Positions 1 to 8,059 of a DNA stretch of 24,957 nt are shown here, in pieces. The position numbers and the translations under genes are program-made. The DNA comes from an uncultured Lachnospiraceae bacterium (GTDB taxonomy: Bacteria; Bacillota; Clostridia; Lachnospirales; Lachnospiraceae). How positions within the stretch are numbered: position 1 is the first letter of the stretch; each line of letters opens with the position of its first letter. The stretch covers positions 1-24,957 of the forward strand of contig CAJTVN010000011.1 of NCBI GenBank assembly GCA_910579685.1. The letters run 5' to 3'. The notes below the pieces were generated by a model. The model had not been told where the DNA came from and did no database searches. It worked only from the letters and a program-made list of their open reading frames with translations.

Positions 1-405
1 GCAAAGCGGATATTACACTGTCATCCGGAGCAGAAAATTGTTATCCTGTCCGGATACGATCTTCCGGTATACCGCAGCGAAGCCAAAAAAATCGGGGCAA
101 AAGGATTTATCAACAAGAATACAGAACCGGAAATGCTGATCGCTTTTCTTTCACAGATTATGCAGGGAAAGTTTATCTTCAGCGGTTCCGTTCCGTTTTT
201 AGAAGAATTAACTGACTGTGAAAAACAGATTTTGCAGCTTACAGCTAACGGCAGAAAGCGGAAAGAGATTGCAGGCACGCTTTATATCAGCGAGCGTACC
301 CTCTCCAATCATTTACAGCATATATTTGAAAAACTTGATGTTTCCTCCTCTGTCGAAGCGGTAACCAAGGCGATTCTATTAGGATACCTCCCGCCGATTT
401 GTTAA
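1..405 (+). CDS. NarL/LuxR-type response regulator, 3' part
   Basis: The frame is open from base 1 to the TAA at 403-405, so the 5' end is outside the window; 134 residues are visible. The first ~55 residues match the end of a CheY-like receiver domain, with the LSGY strand and the GFINK segment holding the conserved lysine. The last ~65 are a LuxR-type helix-turn-helix (LTDCEKQILQL, then EIAGTLYISERTLSNHLQHIFEKL), which binds DNA after phosphorylation. The aspartate that would be phosphorylated is not visible. It converges on the histidine kinase gene that follows, with only 40 bases between, so the two are unlikely to be a cognate pair; that kinase has its own LytTR regulator. The target promoter is unknown. 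Confidence 0.88.
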   Translation, partial: AKRILHCHPEQKIVILSGYDLPVYRSEAKKIGAKGFINKNTEPEMLIAFLSQIMQGKFIFSGSVPFLEELTDCEKQILQLTANGRKRKEIAGTLYISERTLSNHLQHIFEKLDVSSSVEAVTKAILLGYLPPIC

Positions 406-445
406 TTCGGCTGTTTTTCTTCCGAAAGTGCCCCAAAAAGCATTC

Positions 446-1741
446 CTACGGAACCGGAATCACAATCTTAAGAACAAAGCGTCCGTCCTTCATCCCCGCA
501 TTGCACTGCCCTGCGTATTTCTCCACGGACTTTCGGATATTGGCAAGGCCAAAGCCGTGCAAAAAGGCGTCCTCCTTGGCGGTTCTTTTTCCTCCCCGCT
601 CCTTTGCCTCTTCCCTGGCCGCATTGTTTTCCACCGCGATTACCAGCATGTCCCGGATGCGGCCGGTTTTTATGGTGATCATCCGCTCCTGCCTTGGAAG
701 CTTTTCACAGGCCTCGATGGCGTTATCCAGGGCGTTTCCGAATATGGAGCTGATATCCATGGGCTCCAGAAAATCCCCGTCCTCAAAACGCACCACCGCC
801 CCAAAGTCAATGTCCAGCGCTCTGGCCTTTCTCGCCTTGTCCCGCAGGATCACGTCAAGGGACCGGTTCCCCGTATAAATATAATCCTCATAGGATGAGA
901 TCTGGCCGCTTAGCTCCTCGATGGACTGCCGTACAAGCTGGCTGTCCGAAGATGCGGCCTCCAGAACCAGGAGATGGTTTTTCATATCATGGTAGATGCT
1001 GCGGACACGCTCCTCCTCCCGCAGAAGATCCTCGTAATACCGGTGCTGCTTCTCCATCTCCTCCATATGGTAAGCCGTCTGCATCGAATTGTAGATATAG
1101 GCGGCCAGATACATGCTCCCGATACTGGAAAAAATGGATGCCACGCAGATCGGATAGTTAACGATCATCTCACCGGGCATAAAATAAATAATGGTGAAAA
1201 CCGCCACCATGGGGGCAAGCAGCAGCACGTCCACCAGCCACCACATTTTTACGGGAAGGGTTAACGCATTCCTCGCAAGGAAACGCTTCACAAAAAGGAA
1301 AATCCCCACCCAGAACAACAGCCGCAGGAAAATGGATCCCGTGTGGATCCCTGTGGAAAGGAGCCTCGTGGGGTCATCCCAGACGACCTCCCCTCCCACT
1401 TTTTCGATCCGGGAAAAGAAAAGCCTTGATCCCATATCCTGAAAAAGGTAGTTCACGGCGATCAGAATCGGGTAAAACACGAAAAGCACGGAGAACTTTT
1501 CCATCACCTGTCCGCGGTAAAACACCAGAAGATAGAGCCCCATCCCCAGCATGGTTCCCACCAGGGCGTAAATATCATTGGAATAAATAACCGTGTCGGA
1601 GAGCCACACGCCCAGCACCCAGGCCAATATCTGCAAAATCCGGCTTCTGCGAAGGGGCAGCATCCTCTTGAGGATCATAAAAAAGAGCGTTCCGGAAAGA
1701 GTGAAAAAAACAAAGGTAAGCTGATCCAGAAACCGTATCAT
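446..1741 (-). CDS. AgrC-like GHKL sensor histidine kinase
   Basis: 431 residues. The first ~220 are hydrophobic with about six membrane segments; then comes a short helical linker, the phosphoacceptor box SIYHDMKNHL (His about residue 251), an N box (GNALDNAIEAC, about 335-345) and a G box (HGFGL, about 395-399). This is the HATPase_c_5/GHKL layout of AgrC-type kinases that sense peptides or membrane stress and phosphorylate LytTR regulators. The ATG at 1741 overlaps the TGA of the preceding regulator (ATGA) and follows GGGGGGA at a good distance. A TTG at 1756 would add five residues but lacks an SD. It is the last gene of the seven-gene - strand run. No agrB/agrD-like signal gene is visible, so the ligand is unknown. 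Confidence 0.9.
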   Translation of the reverse strand: MIRFLDQLTFVFFTLSGTLFFMILKRMLPLRRSRILQILAWVLGVWLSDTVIYSNDIYALVGTMLGMGLYLLVFYRGQVMEKFSVLFVFYPILIAVNYLFQDMGSRLFFSRIEKVGGEVVWDDPTRLLSTGIHTGSIFLRLLFWVGIFLFVKRFLARNALTLPVKMWWLVDVLLLAPMVAVFTIIYFMPGEMIVNYPICVASIFSSIGSMYLAAYIYNSMQTAYHMEEMEKQHRYYEDLLREEERVRSIYHDMKNHLLVLEAASSDSQLVRQSIEELSGQISSYEDYIYTGNRSLDVILRDKARKARALDIDFGAVVRFEDGDFLEPMDISSIFGNALDNAIEACEKLPRQERMITIKTGRIRDMLVIAVENNAAREEAKERGGKRTAKEDAFLHGFGLANIRKSVEKYAGQCNAGMKDGRFVLKIVIPVP

Positions 1742-2448
1742 AGCTGATCCCCCCAATATTCCGTGAGCTTTTCCATAAATTCCTTGCGCTTTGGCTGGCT
1801 GATCGGCAGCTGGGCGCCGTCAAGCAGCTCGATTTCCAGCTTTTTCACGCCCTTCACGTAAGAAAGATTGACGATATAGCTGGTGTGGCACCGGACAAAG
1901 CCGCCCCCTGCAAGCTCCCTCTCCATCTCCTTCATGCTCCGGTAGCAGAGAATGTTTTCCTTCTCCGTGTGCAGCAGAAGATTCCGGTTAAAGGTCTCCA
2001 CATACTTAAGCTCCTTTAACAGAACCCGGTACCTGCCCGAATCATTGACAACCACCAGGGACGGGGACTCTTTTGCGGGCCGGCGCTGCATCCACCGGTC
2101 CATCTCCGCCTTCAGCCTTGCGTATTTCATGGGCTTTATAATATAGTTTGTGGCCTGATATTTGTAGCCCTCCAGAGCGTACCGGGTGAGCGTCGTCAGA
2201 AAAATGATGCCGACCTCCCCGTCCATCTGCCGGATCCGCTCCGCCGCCGCAAGCCCGTCCATCTGGTTCATCTGAATATCCAGAAAAACCAGGTCAATAG
2301 AGGGGTCATAGCCGTTTACCAGCTCGCTCCCGTCATAAAAGACCGTGACCCGGATCTGCTGTGCGCATTCCTGCGCATACCGCATCAGCTGCTCCTTAAG
2401 GTTCTGTACAAAGCTTTCCTCATCATCACAGACCGCTATATGTAACAT
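1738..2448 (-). CDS. LytTR-family response regulator
   Basis: 236 residues. The N-terminal receiver domain shows the acidic pair D8-D9, the phosphoacceptor D57 in LVFLDIQM and the conserved K105-P106. From about residue 130 there is a LytTR DNA-binding domain, including the FVRCHTSYIVNLSYV and LPISQPKRKEF segments typical of AgrA/VirR-like proteins. It is coupled by an ATGA overlap to the kinase gene downstream, so the two form a two-component system. The gene starts 22 bases after the TRIC-family gene, and an upstream GGGAGG is visible. LytTR proteins bind paired direct repeats near promoters; none was identified here, so targets are open. Lachnospiraceae often use such systems to respond to peptides or antibiotics, but that role is only an inference. 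Confidence 0.93.
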   Translation of the reverse strand: MLHIAVCDDEESFVQNLKEQLMRYAQECAQQIRVTVFYDGSELVNGYDPSIDLVFLDIQMNQMDGLAAAERIRQMDGEVGIIFLTTLTRYALEGYKYQATNYIIKPMKYARLKAEMDRWMQRRPAKESPSLVVVNDSGRYRVLLKELKYVETFNRNLLLHTEKENILCYRSMKEMERELAGGGFVRCHTSYIVNLSYVKGVKKLEIELLDGAQLPISQPKRKEFMEKLTEYWGDQL

Positions 2449-2470
2449 AACCCGTCAAAACCTCCCGCAC

Positions 2471-3166
2471 CTAGAATCCTTTTATCCTCGGCAAATTCCA
2501 TTTAAAATGAATCGCCAGAAAGCGCATGACAATCACGGCCAGCGCCCCTGTCAGCATGGCCCACTGCTCTCCAGCGCTCTCCCACATAAGGCAGCACAGG
2601 ACGGCTCCCGCTATGGAAGCGCTGGCATACACGTGCTTCACAAAAATATAAGGCCGGTCCCCCGCCATCATGTCACGGAGCAGGCCGCCTCCCACTCCCG
2701 TGATGGTTCCCAGAAAAACCGGCAGAAAATATCCGAACTCCATCCGGCTGTCATAGGCGGCCCTCACCCCGGCCACGGTGAACACCGCAAGCCCCAGCGT
2801 GTCCGCCGCCATCAAAATCTGCTGGAAGCGCTCGCCCGAAATCTCCTGCTCCCAGAAGACCGGTCCGGCCACCAGCTTTTCGCTCCCGCTGCCGTCCCGG
2901 CATTTCCTGACCACATGAAAAAACAGCACCGCAAAGATGAGGGCTGAGATCACCAGAGACACCAGGGCAAAGACAGGCTCCCGAAACGCCTGCGGCGGCG
3001 TGATGCCGAGAATAAGATCCCGGATCATCCCGCCGCCCACGGCTGTGACCATTCCGAGGATCATGACCCCCAGAATGTCCATCTGTTTTCGCACGGCTGT
3101 CATGGCCCCGGACAGGGCAAAGGCAGCCGTCCCGATCAAGTCCAGTACAAAAAGCATGTATTCCAT
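2471..3166 (-). CDS. TRIC/UPF0126-family membrane protein (YicG/YvgT-like)
   Basis: 231 residues, about seven hydrophobic helices. Two copies of the UPF0126 repeat are visible: AVGGGMIRDLILG in the first half and GVGGGLLRDMMAG in the second. The GGG-x-x-RD motif is the family hallmark. Bacterial members are homologous to trimeric intracellular cation channels and are thought to conduct monovalent cations; the physiological role is poorly known. I chose the ATG at 3166, which comes one base after the TGA of the upstream hydrolase and has GGGGA about 7 bases before it. An in-frame ATG at 3181 would add five residues but its SD-like AGGTGG abuts the start. It sits between a nicotinamidase-like gene and a two-component system, with no obvious pathway link. 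Confidence 0.9.
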   Translation of the reverse strand: MEYMLFVLDLIGTAAFALSGAMTAVRKQMDILGVMILGMVTAVGGGMIRDLILGITPPQAFREPVFALVSLVISALIFAVLFFHVVRKCRDGSGSEKLVAGPVFWEQEISGERFQQILMAADTLGLAVFTVAGVRAAYDSRMEFGYFLPVFLGTITGVGGGLLRDMMAGDRPYIFVKHVYASASIAGAVLCCLMWESAGEQWAMLTGALAVIVMRFLAIHFKWNLPRIKGF

Positions 3167-3167
3167 A

Positions 3168-3698
3168 TCAGATCCCCACATCCACCTGACACATCTTCAT
3201 GGTAAGAAGCGCCGCCTCGTGGCTCTCCCTCGTCACACCGGCACAGCATGCAGGATCCACCCTGAGCGGTGTCTCCGGAAGCTTTGCCTTGATGAGCAGG
3301 GCGTTGGAGACCACGCAGATATCCGTGCACAGGCCCGCAAGCTCTATGGAAAGCTCCTCCTGCTCCGCCATCTTCTGCAGCTTTCTTGCCAGAACCTCCG
3401 AGCCAAAGGTGGGCTTGTCGATCACCTGGGCATCCGCCTGTGCAAGAGCCCCGGCAATCTCCGGACGGATCTCCCAGCCCTTTGTTCCCCGGATGCAGTG
3501 GGGCACCGGCAGGTGTCTGCCCTCCGCTGTTTCCAGATAGTTTTCCTCATGGGTGTCCCTGGTGGCAAACACCGTCTGCCCCTCATATTCCCTGATCTTT
3601 TCCGCCACGCTTCCCACGATCTTCACTGCCTCGTCGGTTCCCAGCGCCCCGTCGATAAAATCATTCTGCATGTCGATCACTACAAGTACTTTTTTCAT
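3168..3698 (-). CDS. Isochorismatase-family hydrolase, nicotinamidase-like
   Basis: 176 residues, the normal size for a compact cysteine hydrolase of this fold. The catalytic triad is visible: D9 in VVIDMQNDF, K95 in IDKPTFGS and C128 in GLCTDICV, where G-x-x-T-D-x-C is the nucleophile loop. The RDTHEENY segment and HCIRGT/GWEI are typical of nicotinamidases (nicotinamide to nicotinate plus ammonia, NAD salvage). A metal site of the D-x-H type seems plausible from D48-H50. The protein is shorter than E. coli PncA, so a related amidase or isochorismatase-like activity is possible. It starts 19 bases after the ABC gene stop and lies 1 base ahead of the TRIC-family ATG, so it is probably cotranscribed. 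It is not linked here to other NAD genes. Confidence 0.85.
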   Translation of the reverse strand: MKKVLVVIDMQNDFIDGALGTDEAVKIVGSVAEKIREYEGQTVFATRDTHEENYLETAEGRHLPVPHCIRGTKGWEIRPEIAGALAQADAQVIDKPTFGSEVLARKLQKMAEQEELSIELAGLCTDICVVSNALLIKAKLPETPLRVDPACCAGVTRESHEAALLTMKMCQVDVGI

Positions 3699-3717
3699 AT
3701 ACCCCGTCCCTTTCTCT

Positions 3718-5751
3718 TTAATCCAGCTCGCTCAAGCCCGTGTAGAGCTCGTAATATCTTCCCTTCTGCTCAAGCAGGTCGTCATGGTCGCCCCGCTCGA
3801 TAATCTCCCCGTTTTCCAGAACCATAATGGCGTTGGCGTTGCGCACCGTGGAAAGCCTGTGGGCAATCACCAGCGTAGTCCTCTGGGCCATCAGCCGGTC
3901 CATTCCCTTCTCAATGTGCTTCTCCGTCCTGGTATCCACGGAGCTGGTCGCCTCATCCAGAATCAATATGGGCGCCCTGGAAATGGCCGCTCTGGAAATA
4001 TTGATCAGCTGCCTCTGACCCTGGCTTAAGTTGGCCCCGTCTCCCTCCAGCATGGTGTCATAGCCGTGCTCGAGACGCATGATAAAGGAATGGGCGCTTG
4101 CCGTCCTGGCCGCCTGCTCCACCTCCTCGTCCGTGGCGTCCAGCCTGCCGTATCGGATGTTGTCCCGGACGGTTCCCGTGAACAGATGGGTATCCTGCAG
4201 CACCATGGAAATATTCCGGCGCAGGGAATCCCTCTCCAGCTCCGTCACCGGTATGCCGTCAATGGTAATGCTTCCCGAATCAATGTCATAAAAACGGTTG
4301 ATCAGATTGGTAATGGTAGTCTTGCCCGCTCCGGTGGATCCCACGAAGGCAATCTTCTGTCCCGGCTTCGCATATAAGGATATATGCTTCAGGATCGTCT
4401 TATCCGGGTTGTAGCCAAAGGTCACGTCCGTCAGCGTGACGGCTCCCTTCACCTCTTTATAATAATAGTCTTTGTCTTCCTTTACAAGATCCGTAAGGAA
4501 ATTTCCTCCCGCAGCTGCGTTTTCCCCCGCCGCAAGCCTGTGGTTTTTGGGAATCACGTAGCAGGTCTTCCCTTCGATTCCCTCCCGGATGCGGATGGCA
4601 TCCGGGGCATCCTCCGCCTCCGGCGCCTCGTCCATGATGGCAAATACGCGCTCCGCTCCCGCCAGTGCGGAAAAAATCGTGTTCACCTGCATGGCCACCT
4701 CGTTTATGGGACGGGAAAACTGTCTGGAATAGTTCACGAATACCGTAAGTCCCCCGATATCAAAGCCCCGCAGCACACAGAGAACCCCGCCGATGCAGGC
4801 GGTAAGGGAATAACTCACCTGACTTAGGTTCCCCATCACGGGCCCCATGATTCCGCCAAAGAACTGGGCTTTTATCTGCTTTCCCCGAAGATCCCTGTTC
4901 AGAAACTCAAATTCGTCTATGGAATCCTCCTCATGGCAGAACACCTTCACCACCTTCTGCCCGGTCACCGTCTCCTCGATGTAGCCGTTCAGCGTACCGA
5001 TCGCCGCCTGCTGGGCCCTGTAATATTTCCGGCTTCTGCCCCCCACGGCCTGCACCGCTTTCAGCATCACCGGGATCATCACAATCGTGATCAGGGTCAG
5101 CCACACGTTGGTGTAGACCATAAGGACAAAGGTTCCCACAATGTTTATGGTTCCGGAAATCAGCTGAACCACCGTGTTGTTCAGCATTTCACCCACCGCA
5201 TCCACGTCATTGGTAAAGCGGCTCATCACATCCCCGTGATTGTTGGTGTCATAATAGCGCACCGGCAGCTTCTGCATCTTCTCAAACAGATCATTCCGCA
5301 GCTTCTGGATGGCATTCTGGGACACGCCGATCATGATCCTCTGCTGCAGATACTGGGCAATCACCGCCACCAGATAAATACAGATCATGGCGATAATCCC
5401 CTGCAGCAGAGAGGAAACGCTTCCGCTCTCGGAGGTCAGTCCGTTGATGATAGGACGCAGCATATAGGAGCCCGCCAGATTCGCAATGGTTCCCGCTATG
5501 ATGCACACCACCACGATTCCAAGCAGCAGCTTGTTATGGGAAATATAGGAAAAAAGCCTTCCCAGAGTTTTTTTCATATTCTTGGGCTTTCCTCCCCCGG
5601 GCCTCCCCGGCCCGCCAGGGCCGTGGCCCCGCGGTCCCGGGCCCCCGGGACCTCTCATGGGACCGTGCGCACCCTGGATCTCCTCCTTGTCGGAGGGATT
5701 CAGCCTGCTCTCGTACTTCTTCTGTAAATATTCTAATTTCCGCTGGTTCAT
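3718..5751 (-). CDS. ABC exporter half-transporter, long subunit (BmrD-like)
   Basis: 677 residues: a six-helix exporter membrane domain (about 70-370) followed by an ATPase domain (about 435-670). Motifs seen: Walker A GSTGAGKTT (471-479), signature LSQGQ (575-579, normally LSGGQ), Walker B ILILDE with E600, and switch H631. Length and partner match the BmrC/BmrD (YheI/YheH) heterodimeric multidrug exporters. An insert of roughly 45 residues (about 390-435) lies between the domains, as in BmrD-type subunits. The first ~57 residues form an unusual extension, Gly/Pro/Arg-rich at 30-56. The start ATG overlaps the TGA of the partner gene (ATGA), implying coupled translation. The substrate is unknown; the MarR gene at the head of the operon suggests drug or toxic-compound efflux. 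Confidence 0.93.
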   Translation of the reverse strand: MNQRKLEYLQKKYESRLNPSDKEEIQGAHGPMRGPGGPGPRGHGPGGPGRPGGGKPKNMKKTLGRLFSYISHNKLLLGIVVVCIIAGTIANLAGSYMLRPIINGLTSESGSVSSLLQGIIAMICIYLVAVIAQYLQQRIMIGVSQNAIQKLRNDLFEKMQKLPVRYYDTNNHGDVMSRFTNDVDAVGEMLNNTVVQLISGTINIVGTFVLMVYTNVWLTLITIVMIPVMLKAVQAVGGRSRKYYRAQQAAIGTLNGYIEETVTGQKVVKVFCHEEDSIDEFEFLNRDLRGKQIKAQFFGGIMGPVMGNLSQVSYSLTACIGGVLCVLRGFDIGGLTVFVNYSRQFSRPINEVAMQVNTIFSALAGAERVFAIMDEAPEAEDAPDAIRIREGIEGKTCYVIPKNHRLAAGENAAAGGNFLTDLVKEDKDYYYKEVKGAVTLTDVTFGYNPDKTILKHISLYAKPGQKIAFVGSTGAGKTTITNLINRFYDIDSGSITIDGIPVTELERDSLRRNISMVLQDTHLFTGTVRDNIRYGRLDATDEEVEQAARTASAHSFIMRLEHGYDTMLEGDGANLSQGQRQLINISRAAISRAPILILDEATSSVDTRTEKHIEKGMDRLMAQRTTLVIAHRLSTVRNANAIMVLENGEIIERGDHDDLLEQKGRYYELYTGLSELD

Positions 5752-7484
5752 GACGCACTGGCCTCCTTTTCCATCTGGGAATAATAGATCTCCTGATAAG
5801 CCTCGCAGCCAGCAAGAAGCTCCTCATGGGTGCCAAGCCCCACGATCCTCCCCTCGTCCAGCACCGCAATCACGTCAGCGCCCATCACGGAAGTGATGCG
5901 CTGTGCAATAATGATCTTGGTGGCATCCCGCAGGGTGCTGGTAAAGCTCTCCCGGATCCTGGCCTCCGTGGCCGTATCCACGGCACTGGTGGAATCGTCC
6001 AGTATGAGGATCCTGGGCTTTTTGAGCAGCGCCCTCGCAATACAGAGCCTCTGCTTCTGGCCGCCGGATACATTGACTCCGCCCTGTCCCAGCTCCGTCT
6101 CATATCCGTCGGTAAAGGAAGCAATAAAGGGGGCCGCCTGAGCGTCGGCCGCACACCTCTCAATCTCCTGCCTGGACGCATGCGGATCTCCCCACATCAG
6201 ATTTTCCATAATCGATCCGGAAAAGAGCACGTTCTTCTGCAGAACCATGCCCACGCCCTCCCGAAGATTTTTCAGGGAATAATCCCGGACATTCACGCCG
6301 TCCACCAGAACCTCTCCCCCGTCCGCATCATAAAGCCTGGGAATCATGGAAACCAGCGTGGTCTTTCCGCTTCCGGTGGAACCGATAATTCCAAGCACCT
6401 GTCCGCTCTCCACGGTAAAACTGATCTCGTCCAAGACCTTTTCCTGGCTGTTCTTGTAGTAGCGGAAGGACACGCCGCGGAATTCCACCCTGCCGCTCTC
6501 CACCCTTTTTTCCGGAAGGGCGCAGCCCTCGTCGGTCAGATCCACCTGCGTGTCAAGAACCTCCGTAATCCGGTGAAGGGATGCCAGCGCCCTGGAGCTC
6601 TGCAGCAGAACCATTGCCAGCATCATGAGAGACATGAGGATCTGCACGATATAGCTGGTAAAGGCGGTCAGATCCCCCACCGGCATATTCCCCGCAAGAA
6701 TCTGTTTCCCTCCGAACCACACCACCGCAAGTGTGGTGGCATTCATCATCACCATCATGATGGGCATATTCAGGATCACCACCTTAAAAGCCGCAAGACC
6801 GGACTTTTTCAGATCCTCGTTAGCCCTGGCAAACTTCTCCTCCTCATAGCTTCCCCGCACAAAGGACTTGATCACACGCACATTGATCAGCATTTCCTGA
6901 ATCGTGGAGTTCAGAGTGTCCAGCTTTTTCTGCATGATCTCGAATCTGGGGAACGCCACCCGGATCACCAGGGCGATCAGAAGCACCAGGATGGGCATCA
7001 CCACCAGCACCACCAGCGCAAGCTGCGCGTTCATCACAAAGGCCATAATCAGGGCCCCGACCAGCATTCCCGGTGCCCGCAGCATCATGCGCAGCGCCAT
7101 ATTGATCAGATTCTGCACCTGCGTGATATCGTTGGTAAGCCTGGTCACCAGGGATCCGGTGCTGAACTGATCCAGATTGGCAAAGGAAAATTTCTGCACC
7201 TTGCCAAACACGTCGCTCCTTAAATCCGAGGAAAAGCTGATGGCCGCCTTAGCCGCAAAGTAAGCGCCGCCGATCCCTCCCAGCATCATGAGAAGCGCCG
7301 TCAGGATCATCACCACTCCCATACTGACAATATAGGGAACATTCCTCTGCGCCGCCCCCACATTGATAATGTTCGCCATGAATTTCGGCAGCAGAACCTC
7401 TCCGATCACCTCCACGATCATCAGAATCGGCCCGCAGATAAAGGCCGCCAGACACGGCCTGATATACTTCCAGTATCTCTTCAT
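5748..7484 (-). CDS. ABC exporter half-transporter, short subunit (BmrC-like)
   Basis: 578 residues with an exporter-type membrane domain (about 15-310) and an ATPase domain (about 330-575). Walker A is GSTGSGKTT (368-376) and the signature VSGGQ (472-476). The Walker B catalytic glutamate is replaced by D497 (LILDDSTSAVD) and the switch histidine by Q528 (IIIAQRI). These two changes mark the degenerate nucleotide site of heterodimeric exporters such as TM287/288. Paired with the downstream subunit, the canonical site would use that subunit's Walker/H-loop with VSGGQ here. The gene starts 4 bases after the marR stop codon and overlaps the next gene by ATGA. Expected role: inner-membrane export of amphipathic compounds, probably under MarR control. 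Confidence 0.93.
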   Translation of the reverse strand: MKRYWKYIRPCLAAFICGPILMIVEVIGEVLLPKFMANIINVGAAQRNVPYIVSMGVVMILTALLMMLGGIGGAYFAAKAAISFSSDLRSDVFGKVQKFSFANLDQFSTGSLVTRLTNDITQVQNLINMALRMMLRAPGMLVGALIMAFVMNAQLALVVLVVMPILVLLIALVIRVAFPRFEIMQKKLDTLNSTIQEMLINVRVIKSFVRGSYEEEKFARANEDLKKSGLAAFKVVILNMPIMMVMMNATTLAVVWFGGKQILAGNMPVGDLTAFTSYIVQILMSLMMLAMVLLQSSRALASLHRITEVLDTQVDLTDEGCALPEKRVESGRVEFRGVSFRYYKNSQEKVLDEISFTVESGQVLGIIGSTGSGKTTLVSMIPRLYDADGGEVLVDGVNVRDYSLKNLREGVGMVLQKNVLFSGSIMENLMWGDPHASRQEIERCAADAQAAPFIASFTDGYETELGQGGVNVSGGQKQRLCIARALLKKPRILILDDSTSAVDTATEARIRESFTSTLRDATKIIIAQRITSVMGADVIAVLDEGRIVGLGTHEELLAGCEAYQEIYYSQMEKEASAS

Positions 7485-7488
7485 TGTC

Positions 7489-7944
7489 TCAACTCTCCTG
7501 TCTCAATAATTTTTGATAGTATGCCTCCCCGTTTGCAATCACACGGCGAAGAAAATCGTCAAGCTGCGCCGTCTCCTCGTCGGTAAAATCCGCAAACATG
7601 GCCTCGTCAATCTCCTGAAAGTACCGGATGCTGACCTCGATCGCCTTCCGTCCCTTCTCCGTCACCTTCACATAGTTGACACGGTTATCGTTTTCGTGGC
7701 ACTGTCTGCTGACAAAACCGCCCTTCTCCAGCTTTTTCAGCGAAACGGCAATGGCCGCCGGCGACACCTCCATCTTCTCGGCCAGCTCCGTCTGGGAACA
7801 GTCCGGATGCCTTCCCAGCATCATAAGCAGCCTGTGCTGGCTCCTGTAAACCCCTGTGCTCCCCACCTTCTTGTCAATGGAACGCTTAAAATTCCTGTCC
7901 ACTATGTGAAGCAGATGCACCAACTCATGCTCCTTCTCCCCCAT
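7489..7944 (-). CDS. MarR-family transcriptional regulator
   Basis: 151 residues. The winged helix-turn-helix is clear: CSQTELAEKMEVSPAAIAVSLKKLEKGGFV as helices 2-3 (about residues 49-78), then the wing with R-x-C-H-E-N-D-N-R and VTEKGRKA. The ends form the helical dimer interface. An AAGGAGG at 7954-7960, 9 bases before the ATG, supports the start. The gene heads the - strand operon and precedes the ABC exporter pair by 4 bases, the classic arrangement for a ligand-responsive repressor of an efflux pump. A perfect 12-bp palindrome just downstream of the predicted transcription start (7993-8004) is the likely autoregulatory operator. The inducing ligand cannot be read from the sequence. Confidence 0.93.
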   Translation of the reverse strand: MGEKEHELVHLLHIVDRNFKRSIDKKVGSTGVYRSQHRLLMMLGRHPDCSQTELAEKMEVSPAAIAVSLKKLEKGGFVSRQCHENDNRVNYVKVTEKGRKAIEVSIRYFQEIDEAMFADFTDEETAQLDDFLRRVIANGEAYYQKLLRQES

Positions 7945-7992
7945 GTCTGTCCGCCTCCTTCATTAAACAATTAATAATTAAGTATTTAATAT

Positions 7993-8004
7993 TTAACTAG
8001 TTAA
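7993..8004. promoter_or_regulatory. Palindromic operator candidate for the MarR operon
   Basis: TTAACTAGTTAA is a perfect 12-bp palindrome lying about 3 to 14 bases downstream of the transcription start predicted from the promoter at 8014-8043. It sits in a very AT-rich leader with further TTAAT/ATTAA repeats (7964-7992). MarR-family dimers typically bind AT-rich inverted repeats over or just after their own promoter. Binding is inferred from position and symmetry only. Confidence 0.5.
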
Positions 8005-8013
8005 CCATTTGAT

Positions 8014-8043
8014 ATTATATTATTCTGCAAAAGGAAATGTCAA
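8014..8043 (-). promoter_or_regulatory. Strong sigma-A promoter for the MarR/ABC operon
   Basis: On the - strand, TTGACA (8038-8043) and TATAAT (8014-8019) are both perfect consensus hexamers with an 18-base spacer. Transcription would start near 8007, giving a leader of about 60 bases before the marR ATG. The -35 lies only 17 bases after the traX stop codon, so traX readthrough could also feed this operon. Confidence 0.75.
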
Positions 8044-8059
8044 CAGAATATTTGACGTT

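Noticed and set aside
406..426. Possible terminator TTCGG...CCGAA between the response regulator and the kinase gene
   Set aside because: Only a 5-bp stem with an 11-base loop and no following T run in either direction; too weak to call.
1..1741. Pairing the LuxR-type regulator with the adjacent GHKL kinase
   Set aside because: The genes converge, and the kinase is coupled by ATGA overlap to its own LytTR regulator.
4933..5727. 264-codon + strand frame opposite the long ABC subunit
   Set aside because: Same reason: His/Gln-rich complement of a real ABC transporter gene without recognisable motifs.
5826..7223. Long + strand open frame (465 codons, His-rich) opposite the short ABC subunit
   Set aside because: It is an antisense shadow of a well-supported ABC gene; no SD, no domain, and composition typical of the complement of GC-rich coding sequence.
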